A stretch of 48,997 bases of DNA from Prevotella sp. UBA2742 (GCA_002353485.1 DEJS01000008.1:3527-52523), one strand, 5' to 3'; counted from the first letter of the stretch, positions 7,482-16,229 are shown. A program made the numbers and translations. Notes: generated from the sequence alone by a model not told the origin.

Positions 7482-10164
7482 CTGAGAATAGAGTCTGTTG
7501 GCCTGTGAGTTCGTCGAGTACCTGCTGCTGGCTCTTGCCGGCGTCGGGGTCCAGGTCTTCCTCTTGCTCGTCCTGCTCGTCGGGCTCGTCGGTGTCGGCA
7601 GGCTCGGGGAAGCGCAGGGGTTCCAGCTCGCTGATGCTGCCCAGCTGGTAGGTGGTAAGGCGCTTGCCCTTGGCCTTGTAGCCCTTGACGCTGATGAACT
7701 GCTCGACGTCGATTTCTTCCGAGCCGCGGAACTCATCGTTGCCCCCGTACGTGACAAGCAGGCGGGGGTAGGGCGTGTCGGTAAGCAGCAGCTGCCGGGA
7801 GTTCTGGTTCTCGCCCAGGTAGTTCTGCTTGCGCTTCGAGGCTTCCATAAGGAAGCGCTTGACGTAGGGGTAGCCCTGGTTGTCGGCGTCGTAGAGCACG
7901 CAGCTCCATACCTTGTCGGCATCGTACTTCTCCAGGCGCGCAATGTTGTCCTCGAAGTGCACGTTGGCGTCGAAGCCGCTCAGGTAGTAGTCGCCGTTCT
8001 GGAGTATGACCAGTATCTGTTCGTCGTCGTTGAATTCGCCCAGCAGACGGCCGTGCTCGTCGTAGTTCAGACGGTTCACGTCGGGGTCGTACCACACCTT
8101 GCGTCCGCCGAGGGTGGAGTGGCCATGGCTCTTCAGACCGATGCGGTGTACCTGGTACTTGGTCAGCAGATTGCCCTTGGCAGCGCGCCCCTTGATAAGG
8201 ATTTCGGAGAAGTCCTTGTCGAAGAAGATACGCTTCAGCTTGGGTGCAGGGTCGAGCGTAATCTTGATGACCTCGGCCTCGCCGTTGGGGTTGGCCGTGA
8301 AGTAGCAGACGCGCGAACCCTTGGTGCCGCTGGTGATGTCGTATTCGCGGTCGCGGGTGATGGCGGGCACGCTGAAGCGCTTGATGTAGTAGTAGCCTTT
8401 CGGACCGTCACGGTAGACGCAGTTGTAGATGGTGCGCTGGTCGTTCTTCTTGTAGACGCCCAGCCACAGCACGTTCTTGCCCACGAAGAGCTTGTCGGCC
8501 ACGCGCACAACCTTGAACTTGCCGTCGCGGTAGAAGATGATGATGTCGTCGATGTCAGAGCAGTTGCAGACGAACTCGTCCTTCTTCAGACCCGTGCCGA
8601 TGAAGCCGTCGGTGCGGTTGATGTACAGCTTCTGGTTGGCCTCGACCACCTTCGTGGCCTCGATGGTGTCGAAGTTGCGTATCTCCGTCAGGCGAGGGTG
8701 CTCCTTGCCGTACTTCTCCTTCAGGAACAGGAACCACTGCGCCGTCACCTCCACAAGGTTGGCCAGGTCGCGCTCTATCTCCTCTATCTCGGCACGGATG
8801 CGGGCCATCAGTTCGTCGGCCTTGTCTTTGTTGAACTTCAGAATGCGCTGCATCTTGATTTCCAGCAGGCGCAGTATGTCGTCCTTGGTCACCTCGCGCA
8901 CCATCTGGGGGTAGTAGGGTGTCAGGCGCTCGTCAATGTGCTCGCAGACGGAGTCAATGTCGGGAGCCTGCTCGAACTTCTTGTCCTTGTAGATGCGCTC
9001 CTCTATGAATATCTTTTCCAGCGACTGGAAGTGCAGCTGCTCCAGCAGCTCGTTCTTTCTTATCTCCAGCTCCTGGCGGATGAGGTCCTTGGTGCGCTCT
9101 ACGCTGTGGCGCAGCACGTCGCTGATGGTCAGGAACTGCGGCTTGTTGTCCTCGATGACGCAGCAGTTGGGCGAGATGTTGATCTCGCAGTCTGAGAAGG
9201 CGTAGAGGGCATCCAGCGTCTTGTCTGACGATACGCCGGGGGCCAGCTGTATCTGTATCTCCACCTTCGCAGCGGTAAGGTCCTCCACATGGCGTGCCTT
9301 TATCTTGCCTTTCTCGATGGCTTTCAGTATGGAGTCGATAATGGTCTCGGTGGTCTTCGAGAAGGGTATCTCGCGGATGACCAGCGTCTTGGGGTCCAGC
9401 TTCTCTATCTTCGCGCGTACCTTGAGTACGCCGCCGCGCTGGCCGTCGTTATATTTCGACACGTCGATGCTGCCGCCCGTGGGGAAGTCGGGATAGAGGT
9501 GGAACTCCTCGCCGTGCAGGTAGGAGACGGCGGCATCGCATATCTCTACGAAGTTGTGGGGGAGGATTTTCGAGCTTAGGCCTACAGCAATGCCTTCTGC
9601 ACCCTGAGCCAGCAGCAGGGGAAACTTTACGGGCAGGGTGATGGGCTCTTTGTTGCGGCCGTCGTACGACATCTGCCACTCGGTGGTCTTGGGGTTGAAG
9701 ACGGTGTCGAGAGCGAACTTCGAGAGTCGTGCCTCGATATATCTCGGGGCGGCGGCCTTGTTGCCCGTCAGAATGTTGCCCCAGTTGCCCTGGGTGTCGA
9801 TGAGCAGGTCCTTCTGCCCCATCTGTACCAGGGCGTCGCCGATGGAGGCATCGCCATGGGGGTGGAACTGCATGGTGTGGCCCACGATGTTGGCCACCTT
9901 GTTGTAGCGGCCGTCGTCCATACGCTTCATGGAGTGCAGAATACGGCGCTGCACGGGCTTCAGACCGTCCTCGATGTGAGGTACGGCGCGTTCCAGAATG
10001 ACGTACGAGGCATAGTCCAGGAACCAGTTCTGGTACATGCCCGAAAGGTGGTGGACAGCAGCAGCGTCGAAGCGGTTGACGGGTTTATAGTCGGAATGTC
10101 TTTCGGAAAGCTCCTCGCCTTCCTTACTCTCTTCTAAGATGTCGTCTTTTGTCTCGTTGTCCAT
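7465..10164 (-). CDS. parC: DNA topoisomerase IV subunit A
   Basis: An 899-residue type IIA topoisomerase A subunit that cuts and rejoins DNA, with subunit B, to decatenate chromosomes. The breakage-reunion domain begins near residue 40 (DYASYVILERAVPHIEDGLKP); the active-site Tyr is Tyr142 in APRYIEARLS, next to the conserved QGNWGN. The central part has the coiled-coil region, and the C-terminal third is the beta-pinwheel DNA-wrapping domain, ending in an acidic tail (about residues 855-880). Length and divergence fit the Bacteroidota ParC rather than GyrA; no clear GyrA box (QRRGGKG) is seen. The partner parE is not in this window. Transcription probably starts from the -7 box at 10232-10240. 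Confidence 0.9.
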   Translation of the reverse strand: MDNETKDDILEESKEGEELSERHSDYKPVNRFDAAAVHHLSGMYQNWFLDYASYVILERAVPHIEDGLKPVQRRILHSMKRMDDGRYNKVANIVGHTMQFHPHGDASIGDALVQMGQKDLLIDTQGNWGNILTGNKAAAPRYIEARLSKFALDTVFNPKTTEWQMSYDGRNKEPITLPVKFPLLLAQGAEGIAVGLSSKILPHNFVEICDAAVSYLHGEEFHLYPDFPTGGSIDVSKYNDGQRGGVLKVRAKIEKLDPKTLVIREIPFSKTTETIIDSILKAIEKGKIKARHVEDLTAAKVEIQIQLAPGVSSDKTLDALYAFSDCEINISPNCCVIEDNKPQFLTISDVLRHSVERTKDLIRQELEIRKNELLEQLHFQSLEKIFIEERIYKDKKFEQAPDIDSVCEHIDERLTPYYPQMVREVTKDDILRLLEIKMQRILKFNKDKADELMARIRAEIEEIERDLANLVEVTAQWFLFLKEKYGKEHPRLTEIRNFDTIEATKVVEANQKLYINRTDGFIGTGLKKDEFVCNCSDIDDIIIFYRDGKFKVVRVADKLFVGKNVLWLGVYKKNDQRTIYNCVYRDGPKGYYYIKRFSVPAITRDREYDITSGTKGSRVCYFTANPNGEAEVIKITLDPAPKLKRIFFDKDFSEILIKGRAAKGNLLTKYQVHRIGLKSHGHSTLGGRKVWYDPDVNRLNYDEHGRLLGEFNDDEQILVILQNGDYYLSGFDANVHFEDNIARLEKYDADKVWSCVLYDADNQGYPYVKRFLMEASKRKQNYLGENQNSRQLLLTDTPYPRLLVTYGGNDEFRGSEEIDVEQFISVKGYKAKGKRLTTYQLGSISELEPLRFPEPADTDEPDEQDEQEEDLDPDAGKSQQQVLDELTGQQTLFSDEDYQ

Positions 10165-10231
10165 GAATGTTTGTTTCTTGATGAGTGATGCAACCTTCAG
10201 TTATATAGACACCCCTGTTCTGAGGGCAGTT

Positions 10232-10240
10232 GCAAAGATA
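10232..10240 (-). promoter_or_regulatory. Promoter -7 box of parC
   Basis: Minus-strand TATCTTTGC lies about 68 bp before the parC start. The -33 element is not clear. The remaining gap 10165-10307 is AT-rich and has no other recognisable feature. Confidence 0.6.
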
Positions 10241-10307
10241 GTAATATTTTCTGAATTATGGAAATATTTGCTCTTTTTTCTTTCTTAAATGACCGTAGGA
10301 GGGTGAC

Positions 10308-11411
10308 CTATCCCTGTGACAACCATTCCGTCGGGGTGAGACCGGTCTGTTTCTTGAACACCTCGTGGAAGTAGTTGGCGGTCTTGAAGCCGCAGTGACG
10401 GGCTATCGACTCCAGTTGCCAGTCAGGATGCTGGCATAGCAGGTGCTTTGCCTCGTCTATACGCAGACGGGTCAGCCAGGGCTTGAAGAGTTTCTCGGGA
10501 GTCGTCTTGAGCCATGCCGACAGCTGGTGGCGCGGAATACCTATCTTTTGTGCTGCCTCGGGATGGGTGAGACCACTCCGCAGGTGACCGCCCTGTGCCA
10601 GCCAGCGGTTGACGGCAGCCTCGATACGCTGACGGTCCTCGTCACTGAACGCTGAGGCACTGCCGTGCTCCTCGCCTTTCGTCTCGGTGGCATTCTCCTC
10701 GGCAGCCTGCACACGCTGGGCATCGCCTGCCACGCCGTAGCAGATGAAGCTGAACACAAGGTAGTAGATCGAGAGGAAGATGAGCAGGGCGTATGCCATG
10801 AGCAGCCAGCCACTGCTGAATATCAGGAAAGGTACGAACAGGGCTATCATCAGCAGCAGGTTCACCGCCCGGTGCATCCATGTCAGCATGTCGTCCATGT
10901 CACGGTCGTAGTAGTTCTGCAGCGCACGGCTCAGCCGGTTGTTGCCTCGCTTGATGCGCCACGAGTAGTAGGACTGCATCACGAGATAGACGAGTCCCGC
11001 CGCATATTCCGCCCTGCGCATCGGCTGCGTGTCGGCAAGCAGGTCACCAGTGTAAAAAGCTGCCCCCCCCAATAATACTATCGTCAGTCCCCATGCTGCC
11101 ACGCCCGGCAGCCACTCACGCCATGTGAGCCGTCCCTGCCGCTGCAGCCCTATGAAGGCGAGCGAGATCAGTACTGATGTAGGGATGAAGAACAGCAGGT
11201 TGACCATCACGCCCTGTGTGACACCCGTCTGGCGGAAGCCATAGACATATTGCAGCAGGAACTGCACTGCCATTAGCATCAGTCCGCCTGCCGTCAGCCA
11301 GCGTGACCGTCTGTAGGCAGCGTCACGCTCCGCCCTGTCCGGCAGCAGCCATGCCAGTGTTGCCGCCAATATCATCATCAGCACCATGGCTGTAAACTGC
11401 ATCTCTTTCAT
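10308..11411 (-). CDS. AraC-family regulator with N-terminal membrane domain
   Basis: A 367-residue protein in two halves. Residues about 1-225 contain six or seven hydrophobic segments, so it is a membrane sensor. Residues about 255-367 are an AraC-type DNA-binding domain with two helix-turn-helix units; the second carries SIARHCGFKTANYFHEVFKK and is followed by QTGLTPTEWL, the classic AraC end. This architecture suggests direct signalling from membrane to DNA without a kinase. The signal is unknown. Upstream (11475-11545) lie a palindrome and two phased half-sites that are candidate operators, implying autoregulation or control of the plus-strand promoter at 11565. Confidence 0.9.
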   Translation of the reverse strand: MKEMQFTAMVLMMILAATLAWLLPDRAERDAAYRRSRWLTAGGLMLMAVQFLLQYVYGFRQTGVTQGVMVNLLFFIPTSVLISLAFIGLQRQGRLTWREWLPGVAAWGLTIVLLGGAAFYTGDLLADTQPMRRAEYAAGLVYLVMQSYYSWRIKRGNNRLSRALQNYYDRDMDDMLTWMHRAVNLLLMIALFVPFLIFSSGWLLMAYALLIFLSIYYLVFSFICYGVAGDAQRVQAAEENATETKGEEHGSASAFSDEDRQRIEAAVNRWLAQGGHLRSGLTHPEAAQKIGIPRHQLSAWLKTTPEKLFKPWLTRLRIDEAKHLLCQHPDWQLESIARHCGFKTANYFHEVFKKQTGLTPTEWLSQG

Positions 11412-11436
11412 CTTTGCGTCATGTCATTAATATGGT

Positions 11437-11445
11437 GCAAAGTTA
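11437..11445 (-). promoter_or_regulatory. Promoter -7 box of the AraC-type regulator
   Basis: Minus-strand TAACTTTGC, about 25 bp before the start codon. The palindrome at 11475-11503 begins about 30 bp upstream of this box, covering the place where an activator or repressor would act. Confidence 0.7.
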
Positions 11446-11474
11446 CACTTTTTTTCCCGATTATGCCACATGAT

Positions 11475-11545
11475 GGTGTACGATTTTTCAAAAATCGTAC
11501 ACCTCATTCCGTGTTTTTGTACACCATTCCCTGTTTTCGTACACC
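11475..11545. promoter_or_regulatory. Candidate operator array: perfect palindrome plus two phased half-sites
   Basis: Positions 11475-11488 (GGTGTACGATTTTT) are the exact reverse complement of 11490-11503 around one central C. The arm end GTACACC recurs at 11519-11525 and 11539-11545, so the three copies start 22 and 20 bp apart, about two helical turns each. The array lies between two diverging -7 boxes (11437-11445 minus, 11565-11573 plus). It probably binds the adjacent AraC-type regulator; that is inference. Confidence 0.65.
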
Positions 11546-11564
11546 CGTTTCTGAGCGTAATGCG

Positions 11565-11573
11565 TAACTTTGC
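11565..11573 (+). promoter_or_regulatory. Plus-strand -7 box with no evident gene
   Basis: TAACTTTGC fits the consensus well, but 11574-11737 contains no convincing reading frame; the first ATG at 11577 opens only 13 codons. The transcript would run into the palindrome at 11691-11731 and then antisense to the PIN gene. Confidence 0.5.
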
Positions 11574-11686
11574 ATCATGGTGTGTCCGTTGCCATCTTCT
11601 ACCCGTTCCGACCTATGACTGACGGTTGTTACGGATTATCAAAACAGAATAAGAGAACAATGCGAACGACAGCGACCTTACAGACA

Positions 11687-11731
11687 GCATCATCCCCCGC
11701 ACGGCACGGAGCCGGGCGAGGGATGATGGCG
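11687..11731. repeat. Palindromic element (terminator-like), copy 1
   Basis: An imperfect inverted repeat, ATCATCCCCCGCACGGC ... GCCGGGCGAGGGATGAT, followed by GGCGTGG. A similar element, also followed by GATGATGGCGTGG, lies at 16186-16229. It may terminate the PIN toxin transcript coming from the right, but no T-run is present. Confidence 0.6.
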
Positions 11732-11737
11732 TGGCTG

Positions 11738-12145
11738 TTAGCGCTGAATCAGAGCAGTGAAGTCATCCAGCGAAATGACATCGACGTAAGGGAAAGGCGT
11801 CTGCCGCAGCACGTCATAGTGGCGGTCGTTGGTGACAACATATCTGGCTCCGGCAGCAATGGCACAGTCCACAAACTTGTTGTCGTCAGGGTCGGCCTTA
11901 ATCATTTCAAAATGATAGTAGGGGGTGATGAGTTCCACAAAGGGACTGTTGACAATGGTCTTCACAATCAGCTCCGCCGTATCATAGTCCGTCAGCCGCT
12001 GCAGAATCTCCACATACTCCTCCAGAATTTCCGTGGAGACACAAAGCACATGCTCGCCTCTTACCAGCGAGTCCCATACCGGGCGATAGCGGCTTTGGCG
12101 TGGAATGCTCTGAATAAGGCAATTGGTATCAAGAACTATCTTCAT
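11738..12145 (-). CDS. PIN-domain ribonuclease, toxin of a toxin-antitoxin pair
   Basis: A 135-residue PIN protein of the 'putative toxin, PIN family' type. The acidic metal-binding residues are visible: Asp6 in VLDTNCLI, Glu in STEILEEY (about 40), Asp in DNKFVDCAIA (about 93) and Asp in VVTNDRHYD (about 106). Such proteins cleave RNA and are held inactive by a partner encoded upstream. The partner gene at 12155-12370 ends 9 bp before this start on the same strand. The target RNA cannot be inferred. Confidence 0.88.
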   Translation of the reverse strand: MKIVLDTNCLIQSIPRQSRYRPVWDSLVRGEHVLCVSTEILEEYVEILQRLTDYDTAELIVKTIVNSPFVELITPYYHFEMIKADPDDNKFVDCAIAAGARYVVTNDRHYDVLRQTPFPYVDVISLDDFTALIQR

Positions 12146-12154
12146 CCTCTTGGC

Positions 12155-12370
12155 TTATTTCAGTTGATGAAGGTCCATGGCGTTGATCTCATCCAGCCGC
12201 TTCTGGTCAAGCTCCCCCGATTCCCACAAGTCGTCCAAGCGTTCCTCCATCCGTTTGGAATAGTGGCGATAGAGAACGTCCTTCAGTTCCTCAAGTCCGC
12301 TCTGACGCTTGTCGAGAGCAAACATCTGGAGCAGATGTATCTGCAATGGGTTGAATACTGTTGCTGTCAT
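12155..12370 (-). CDS. Probable antitoxin of the PIN toxin
   Basis: A 71-residue protein starting at 12368-12370 (MTATVFNPLQIHLLQMF). The in-frame codons upstream are not used because they lie at the promoter box 12397-12405. It is mostly helical and charged (EELKDVLYRHYSKRMEERLDDLWESGEL), as expected for an antitoxin that wraps its toxin, and has no obvious DNA-binding motif. The tight spacing with the PIN gene is the main evidence for its role. Confidence 0.75.
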   Translation of the reverse strand: MTATVFNPLQIHLLQMFALDKRQSGLEELKDVLYRHYSKRMEERLDDLWESGELDQKRLDEINAMDLHQLK

Positions 12371-12396
12371 AATCCTAACATGTTTGGGTTTCGGCT

Positions 12397-12405
12397 GCAA
12401 ATATA
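12397..12405 (-). promoter_or_regulatory. Promoter -7 box of the toxin-antitoxin operon
   Basis: Minus-strand TATATTTGC matches TAnnTTTGC and lies 26 bp before the antitoxin start. Confidence 0.6.
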
Positions 12406-12456
12406 CAAATAATTATCGGATAAAACATTAATAATAACATAAAAAATGATCAAGCA

Positions 12457-15400
12457 ATGAACAGAACCATTCATTTCTTCAGCACCTCGCGGACGGTACT
12501 CATCCTGCTGCTCGCCACGCTGCTGACCGCCACCGCCGCGCAGACGGCGGGGGCACAGGAGACTTCCACCATCACCGTGGGCGGCACGGACTACACGCTA
12601 TTCACGGGTTTTACCGCTACGGGCGGAAACGGCACGAACTATGCTAAACTTGTGGATGGCAATACGTCCACCGATTGGATAGCGACGAAAAGTAATCATT
12701 TCAACGGTGGCACGGCCGACCCCGCATTTGTGGAGTTCCACGCCGATGAGCCTATCGTTCCGAAGGGCTACGTCCTGACCTGCCACGATGAGGACGCAGG
12801 CTTTTGGAAACCCGTGGAGTGGGCGCTCAAGGCGAAACTGAACGAGGGCGACGGATGGACGACCATTCATTCCTCCACGACAACGCTCGGTCAGGGAAAG
12901 ACATTCGAGATTGCCTGCGACAACGACGACAACAATGAGTATCAGTATTTCCGATTTGAGGTTTACGAAGTTGGCACGACTAATGTGTTGCGGTTGGACG
13001 AATTGCAGTTCTACGGTTTACTGCCGGCTTACACGCATCTTACTGTCAAAGCCGCAACCTGTATGGCAACAGGTATCAAGCAGGATTGCTACCGCCGCAA
13101 CAGTGACGGCAAGTATTTCACCGACAATACGGGCACGACGGAACTTCAAGAGTCTGATGTCATAGCCCCGATTATTCCCCACACGGGCGAACACCACGAG
13201 GCTACGGACGTGAACATCGAGTATTGGCAGTGCTCCATGTGCGGCAAATACTTCAGCGACTCTGGCTACACCACGGAGATAACCGAGGAGCAGACCAAGA
13301 TTTACCGCACCATCACGATTGACGGCAGCATCAGCGGTCTTGTCACATGTTATGATTCACCGACACTTGCCGGTGAAACAGTGTATCTTTACGTCAGCGA
13401 CTTGATTGATGCCTCGACATTGAAAGTAAATGACGGTGCAGTTGAACTAACTGCTGTGACCGACATCCAGTACGCATTTACGATGCCGGCGGCTGATGTG
13501 ACCGTGACGGCAGAAGTCGCACAAAGCAATGCTGACGGCGATATACTGACTGGCTCGATAAGACATACCGTTACCATTACCAACGGAGCAAACATCACTC
13601 TAAGCGACGCCACCATCACAGGCAGCATAGTCTGCGAGGGGTCGGCAACAATTACCCTTGTCGGCACGAACAGCGTGAGCGGAGCAAGTCAAAAAGCTGG
13701 TATTCAAATTGGCGGCAGCGGCACTACGCTCACCATCAAGGGCGACGGCTCGCTGACGGCAAACGGCGGCAACCAGAGCGCAGGCATCGGTCTGAGCCGT
13801 GCGTGGGATCCTGCCAATGACGTTATCAGTGGCGATATTGTCATCGAGGGCGGAAACATTACAGCCAACGGCGGCAGTCAGTGGGGCGCAGGCATCGGCA
13901 CGGGCGTTATCTATGGAAACGGTAGCGCAAAGACCGCACGAATCGGCGACATCACCATCAAGGGTGGCACGGTAAAGGCTACGGGCGGCACATCAGCCGA
14001 CGGTATCGGAACAGGATATACCTACTCTCCCTGCACAAACGCCATCGGCACGGTCACGATTTACGACGGCATCGACAAGGTGGATGCATCGAGCATAAAG
14101 GACTTTGGCAGCGTGGTCTATATGCACGACGAGAACAACGTGACCGCCAGCAAGACCGACTATTTTACGATTGCCGAGGACGGTGACCGCCGTGTTATCA
14201 CACCGAAGGACGACACCGACTACACCATCACCATTGCCGACGACATTGAGCATGGTACGCTGACAGGCGCAGCAACGGCGAAATATATGGAAACTGTGAA
14301 CATCACCGTCACCCCTGATTTGGGATACTGGTTAAGCCGCCTTGTTGTAAAGGATGCTGACAACAACGATGTCGCAACAACAGGCAATACTTTCCAGATG
14401 CCCAAGGGCAATGTAACGGTAAGTGCGGTATTTGAGCAAGGCACTCACGGCACGACGGAGTTTGCGTGGGGATATTTTGGACAAGATGGTTTTGTTACGG
14501 AGGCTACCATCTACGACGGAGTGACAACGGTAAATCTACAGACAGGGAAATCGTATCAAATTTTGAAATATGATGATGGATACAGCTATAGAAAATTTCT
14601 TTTGGACAACAGTACATACGGGGCAACGATTCCATATTCCGGCGGCACAGGGACATTCCCTGAGTATGGAAACGGCACGAACTTTAATTTGAATGACGAA
14701 TCGGGCTTCTATGACATCACTATGACCGATGTCGGCAATGGCAAATGGAGTGTTTCTATTCTGAAAACAGTTGCCGTAATGGACGCTGTTCCCGACCAGA
14801 CCTACACTGGCAGCGAGATTACCCCAGAGCCGCTTGTGCTGGTAGGCTCGCTCAGCCTCACCAAAGGCACGGACTACGAGTATTCCTACACGAATAACAC
14901 CAATATCGGCACGGCGACGGTGACCGTTACATTCAAGGGCGATTATGCATCGCTGGGAAGTGTGGAGAAGACGTTCACCATTGTCAAGGCTACACCGACC
15001 GTTACCGCTCCGACTCCTATAGAAAACCTTGTCTATAGCGGCACGGCGCAAGCACTCGTCACAGCAGGCACAACCGACTTTGGCACGCTGCTCTACAGTC
15101 TCGACGGCACGAACTATTCCGCCGACATCCCCACGGCAACGAATGCCGGAAACTACACCGTATATTATAAGGTGGAGGCCAGCGGCAACTGGAATGCGGT
15201 TGATGCCCAGACAATTAGCGTGGCCATTACCTATTACGACGCTTCGTTGGCTGACAATGGTGACAATGCCGATGCCATTAGCAACATCATTACTAACTAT
15301 GGCAGTAAAGCCGACGTGACGCTGCAGGGCCGCACGCTCACGAAGTCGGGCGAGTGGAACACTCTCTGCCTGCCGTTCGACGTGACCACGCTCGACGGTA

Positions 15401-16014
15401 CGCCCCTCGAAGGTGCCACCATCAAGGAACTGGATGCTGCCAACTCTAACCTCGCCGCCGACGGCACGCTGACGCTGAAGTTCGCCGAGGCCACGAGCAT
15501 TGAGGCTGGCAAGCCCTACATCGTGAAGTGGACAACGACGGGCGAGAACATCAGCAATCCCGTCTTCGAGGGCGTGACCATCACGGCAACGGCTCCTGTG
15601 GCTGTTGTGTTTGCGAACAATGCCACGGCGGGCCCGTGCCAGTTCGTAGGCCAGTTCTCGCCGTTCACCATCGTGGAGAGCGGGGCCACGGACGACAACC
15701 AGGGCAACAAGAACGAAATCATCCTCATGGGTGCAGGCAGCAAGTTGGGCTACTCGAAGGCTGCACGCACGCTGAAATGCTTCCGTGCCCACTTCTATGT
15801 GCCTGCCAACGACGGTGCGGGTGCCCGCTCCTTCGTCCTTGACTTTGGCGACAGGATGGCGACTTCTATCAGTGAAGAGTTAAGAGTGGAGAGTGAAGAC
15901 GAAAAATTTGCTACCGCTACTGGGTGGTACACGCTCGATGGTCACAAGCTCAACGGCAGGCCTACCGCAAAGGGTGTGTATATTGTGAATGGTAAGAAAG
16001 TAGTAATCAAGTAA
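12457..16014 (+). CDS. Large secreted multidomain surface protein
   Basis: A 1185-residue protein with a signal peptide (about 1-33, ending TAGAQ). After it comes a discoidin-like (F5/8 type C) domain, about 35-185, suggesting carbohydrate or surface binding. Two CxxC-containing stretches follow (CSMCGKYF near 265), then a Gly/Thr-rich beta-helix-like region (about 360-540), a repeat with MPKGNVTVSAVF, and MBG/Ig-like domains (about 770-925) similar to those in the 39445 protein. A C-terminal jelly-roll-like domain (WNTLCLPFDV near 968) ends in the tail WYTLDGHKL...GVYIVNGKKVVIK. A 7-bp repeat lies in frame at 15871-15900, just before the tail. No promoter box is clear in 12401-12456. A short peptide gene follows 15 bp after the stop. 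Function unknown; adhesion is a guess. Confidence 0.88.
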   Translation: MNRTIHFFSTSRTVLILLLATLLTATAAQTAGAQETSTITVGGTDYTLFTGFTATGGNGTNYAKLVDGNTSTDWIATKSNHFNGGTADPAFVEFHADEPIVPKGYVLTCHDEDAGFWKPVEWALKAKLNEGDGWTTIHSSTTTLGQGKTFEIACDNDDNNEYQYFRFEVYEVGTTNVLRLDELQFYGLLPAYTHLTVKAATCMATGIKQDCYRRNSDGKYFTDNTGTTELQESDVIAPIIPHTGEHHEATDVNIEYWQCSMCGKYFSDSGYTTEITEEQTKIYRTITIDGSISGLVTCYDSPTLAGETVYLYVSDLIDASTLKVNDGAVELTAVTDIQYAFTMPAADVTVTAEVAQSNADGDILTGSIRHTVTITNGANITLSDATITGSIVCEGSATITLVGTNSVSGASQKAGIQIGGSGTTLTIKGDGSLTANGGNQSAGIGLSRAWDPANDVISGDIVIEGGNITANGGSQWGAGIGTGVIYGNGSAKTARIGDITIKGGTVKATGGTSADGIGTGYTYSPCTNAIGTVTIYDGIDKVDASSIKDFGSVVYMHDENNVTASKTDYFTIAEDGDRRVITPKDDTDYTITIADDIEHGTLTGAATAKYMETVNITVTPDLGYWLSRLVVKDADNNDVATTGNTFQMPKGNVTVSAVFEQGTHGTTEFAWGYFGQDGFVTEATIYDGVTTVNLQTGKSYQILKYDDGYSYRKFLLDNSTYGATIPYSGGTGTFPEYGNGTNFNLNDESGFYDITMTDVGNGKWSVSILKTVAVMDAVPDQTYTGSEITPEPLVLVGSLSLTKGTDYEYSYTNNTNIGTATVTVTFKGDYASLGSVEKTFTIVKATPTVTAPTPIENLVYSGTAQALVTAGTTDFGTLLYSLDGTNYSADIPTATNAGNYTVYYKVEASGNWNAVDAQTISVAITYYDASLADNGDNADAISNIITNYGSKADVTLQGRTLTKSGEWNTLCLPFDVTTLDGTPLEGATIKELDAANSNLAADGTLTLKFAEATSIEAGKPYIVKWTTTGENISNPVFEGVTITATAPVAVVFANNATAGPCQFVGQFSPFTIVESGATDDNQGNKNEIILMGAGSKLGYSKAARTLKCFRAHFYVPANDGAGARSFVLDFGDRMATSISEELRVESEDEKFATATGWYTLDGHKLNGRPTAKGVYIVNGKKVVIK
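15871..15900. repeat. 7-bp repeat (GAAGAGT family) in frame in the secreted protein
   Basis: Degenerate copies of GAAGAGT (GAAGAGT, TAAGAGT, GGAGAGT, GAAGAC) encode SEELRVESED at residues about 1139-1148, linking the last domain to the C-terminal tail. Confidence 0.75.
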
Positions 16015-16029
16015 ATGGAGGACAACACA

Positions 16030-16182
16030 ATGAAAAAGCAATATACGATGCCTGCCATGCAGGTAGTAGAGATTCAGCAGACGCAGATGCTCTGCGGCAG
16101 TCCCGGTGCCAGTAGGCTCAGTCTGCCCAGCAGCGAAGGCATCAGCTGGGAAGACGACGGCATAGAGGGCGACGACTATTAA
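16030..16182 (+). CDS. Short peptide of the MKKxYxxPxMxVVE family, 50 residues
   Basis: ATG 16030 is preceded by GGAGGA 8 bp upstream; an in-frame ATG at 16015 touches the previous stop but is less likely because the paralogue at 44136 begins MKKNVYQ. The peptide starts MKKQYTMPAMQVVEIQQ, continues QMLCGSPG, and ends in an acidic, Ser-rich stretch (WEDDGIEGDDY). It has no signal peptide. The conserved front and variable acidic back, divided near a CGS/AGS step, resemble a leader-core peptide layout, but no modifying enzyme is seen nearby. It follows the secreted protein by 15 bp, just as its paralogue follows the other large secreted protein. Confidence 0.75.
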   Translation: MKKQYTMPAMQVVEIQQTQMLCGSPGASRLSLPSSEGISWEDDGIEGDDY

Positions 16183-16185
16183 AAT

Positions 16186-16229
16186 CATATCCCCCGCACG
16201 GCATCATACCGTGCGGGGGATGATGGCGT
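16186..16229. terminator. Strong hairpin and palindromic element, copy 2
   Basis: An 11-bp perfect stem (16191-16201 with 16209-16219, CCCCCGCACGG/CCGTGCGGGGG) with a 7-nt loop ends the secreted protein/peptide unit. There is no T-run, but the stability suggests termination or 3'-end protection. The flank GATGATGGCGTGG is shared with 11687-11735. The rest of 16230-16320 shows no feature. Confidence 0.65.

Noticed and set aside
7498..9195. 565-codon open frame on the plus strand
   Set aside because: It is antisense to parC, has a biased Val/Leu/Gln/Ala make-up typical of a shadow frame and matches no family.
11570..12412. 280-codon open frame on the plus strand after the orphan promoter
   Set aside because: Most of it is antisense to the PIN toxin and antitoxin; no family features, and its start is inside a promoter box.
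14536..15792. 418-codon open frame on the minus strand
   Set aside because: Antisense to the secreted protein at 12457, which has a signal peptide and domain structure; the shadow has neither.
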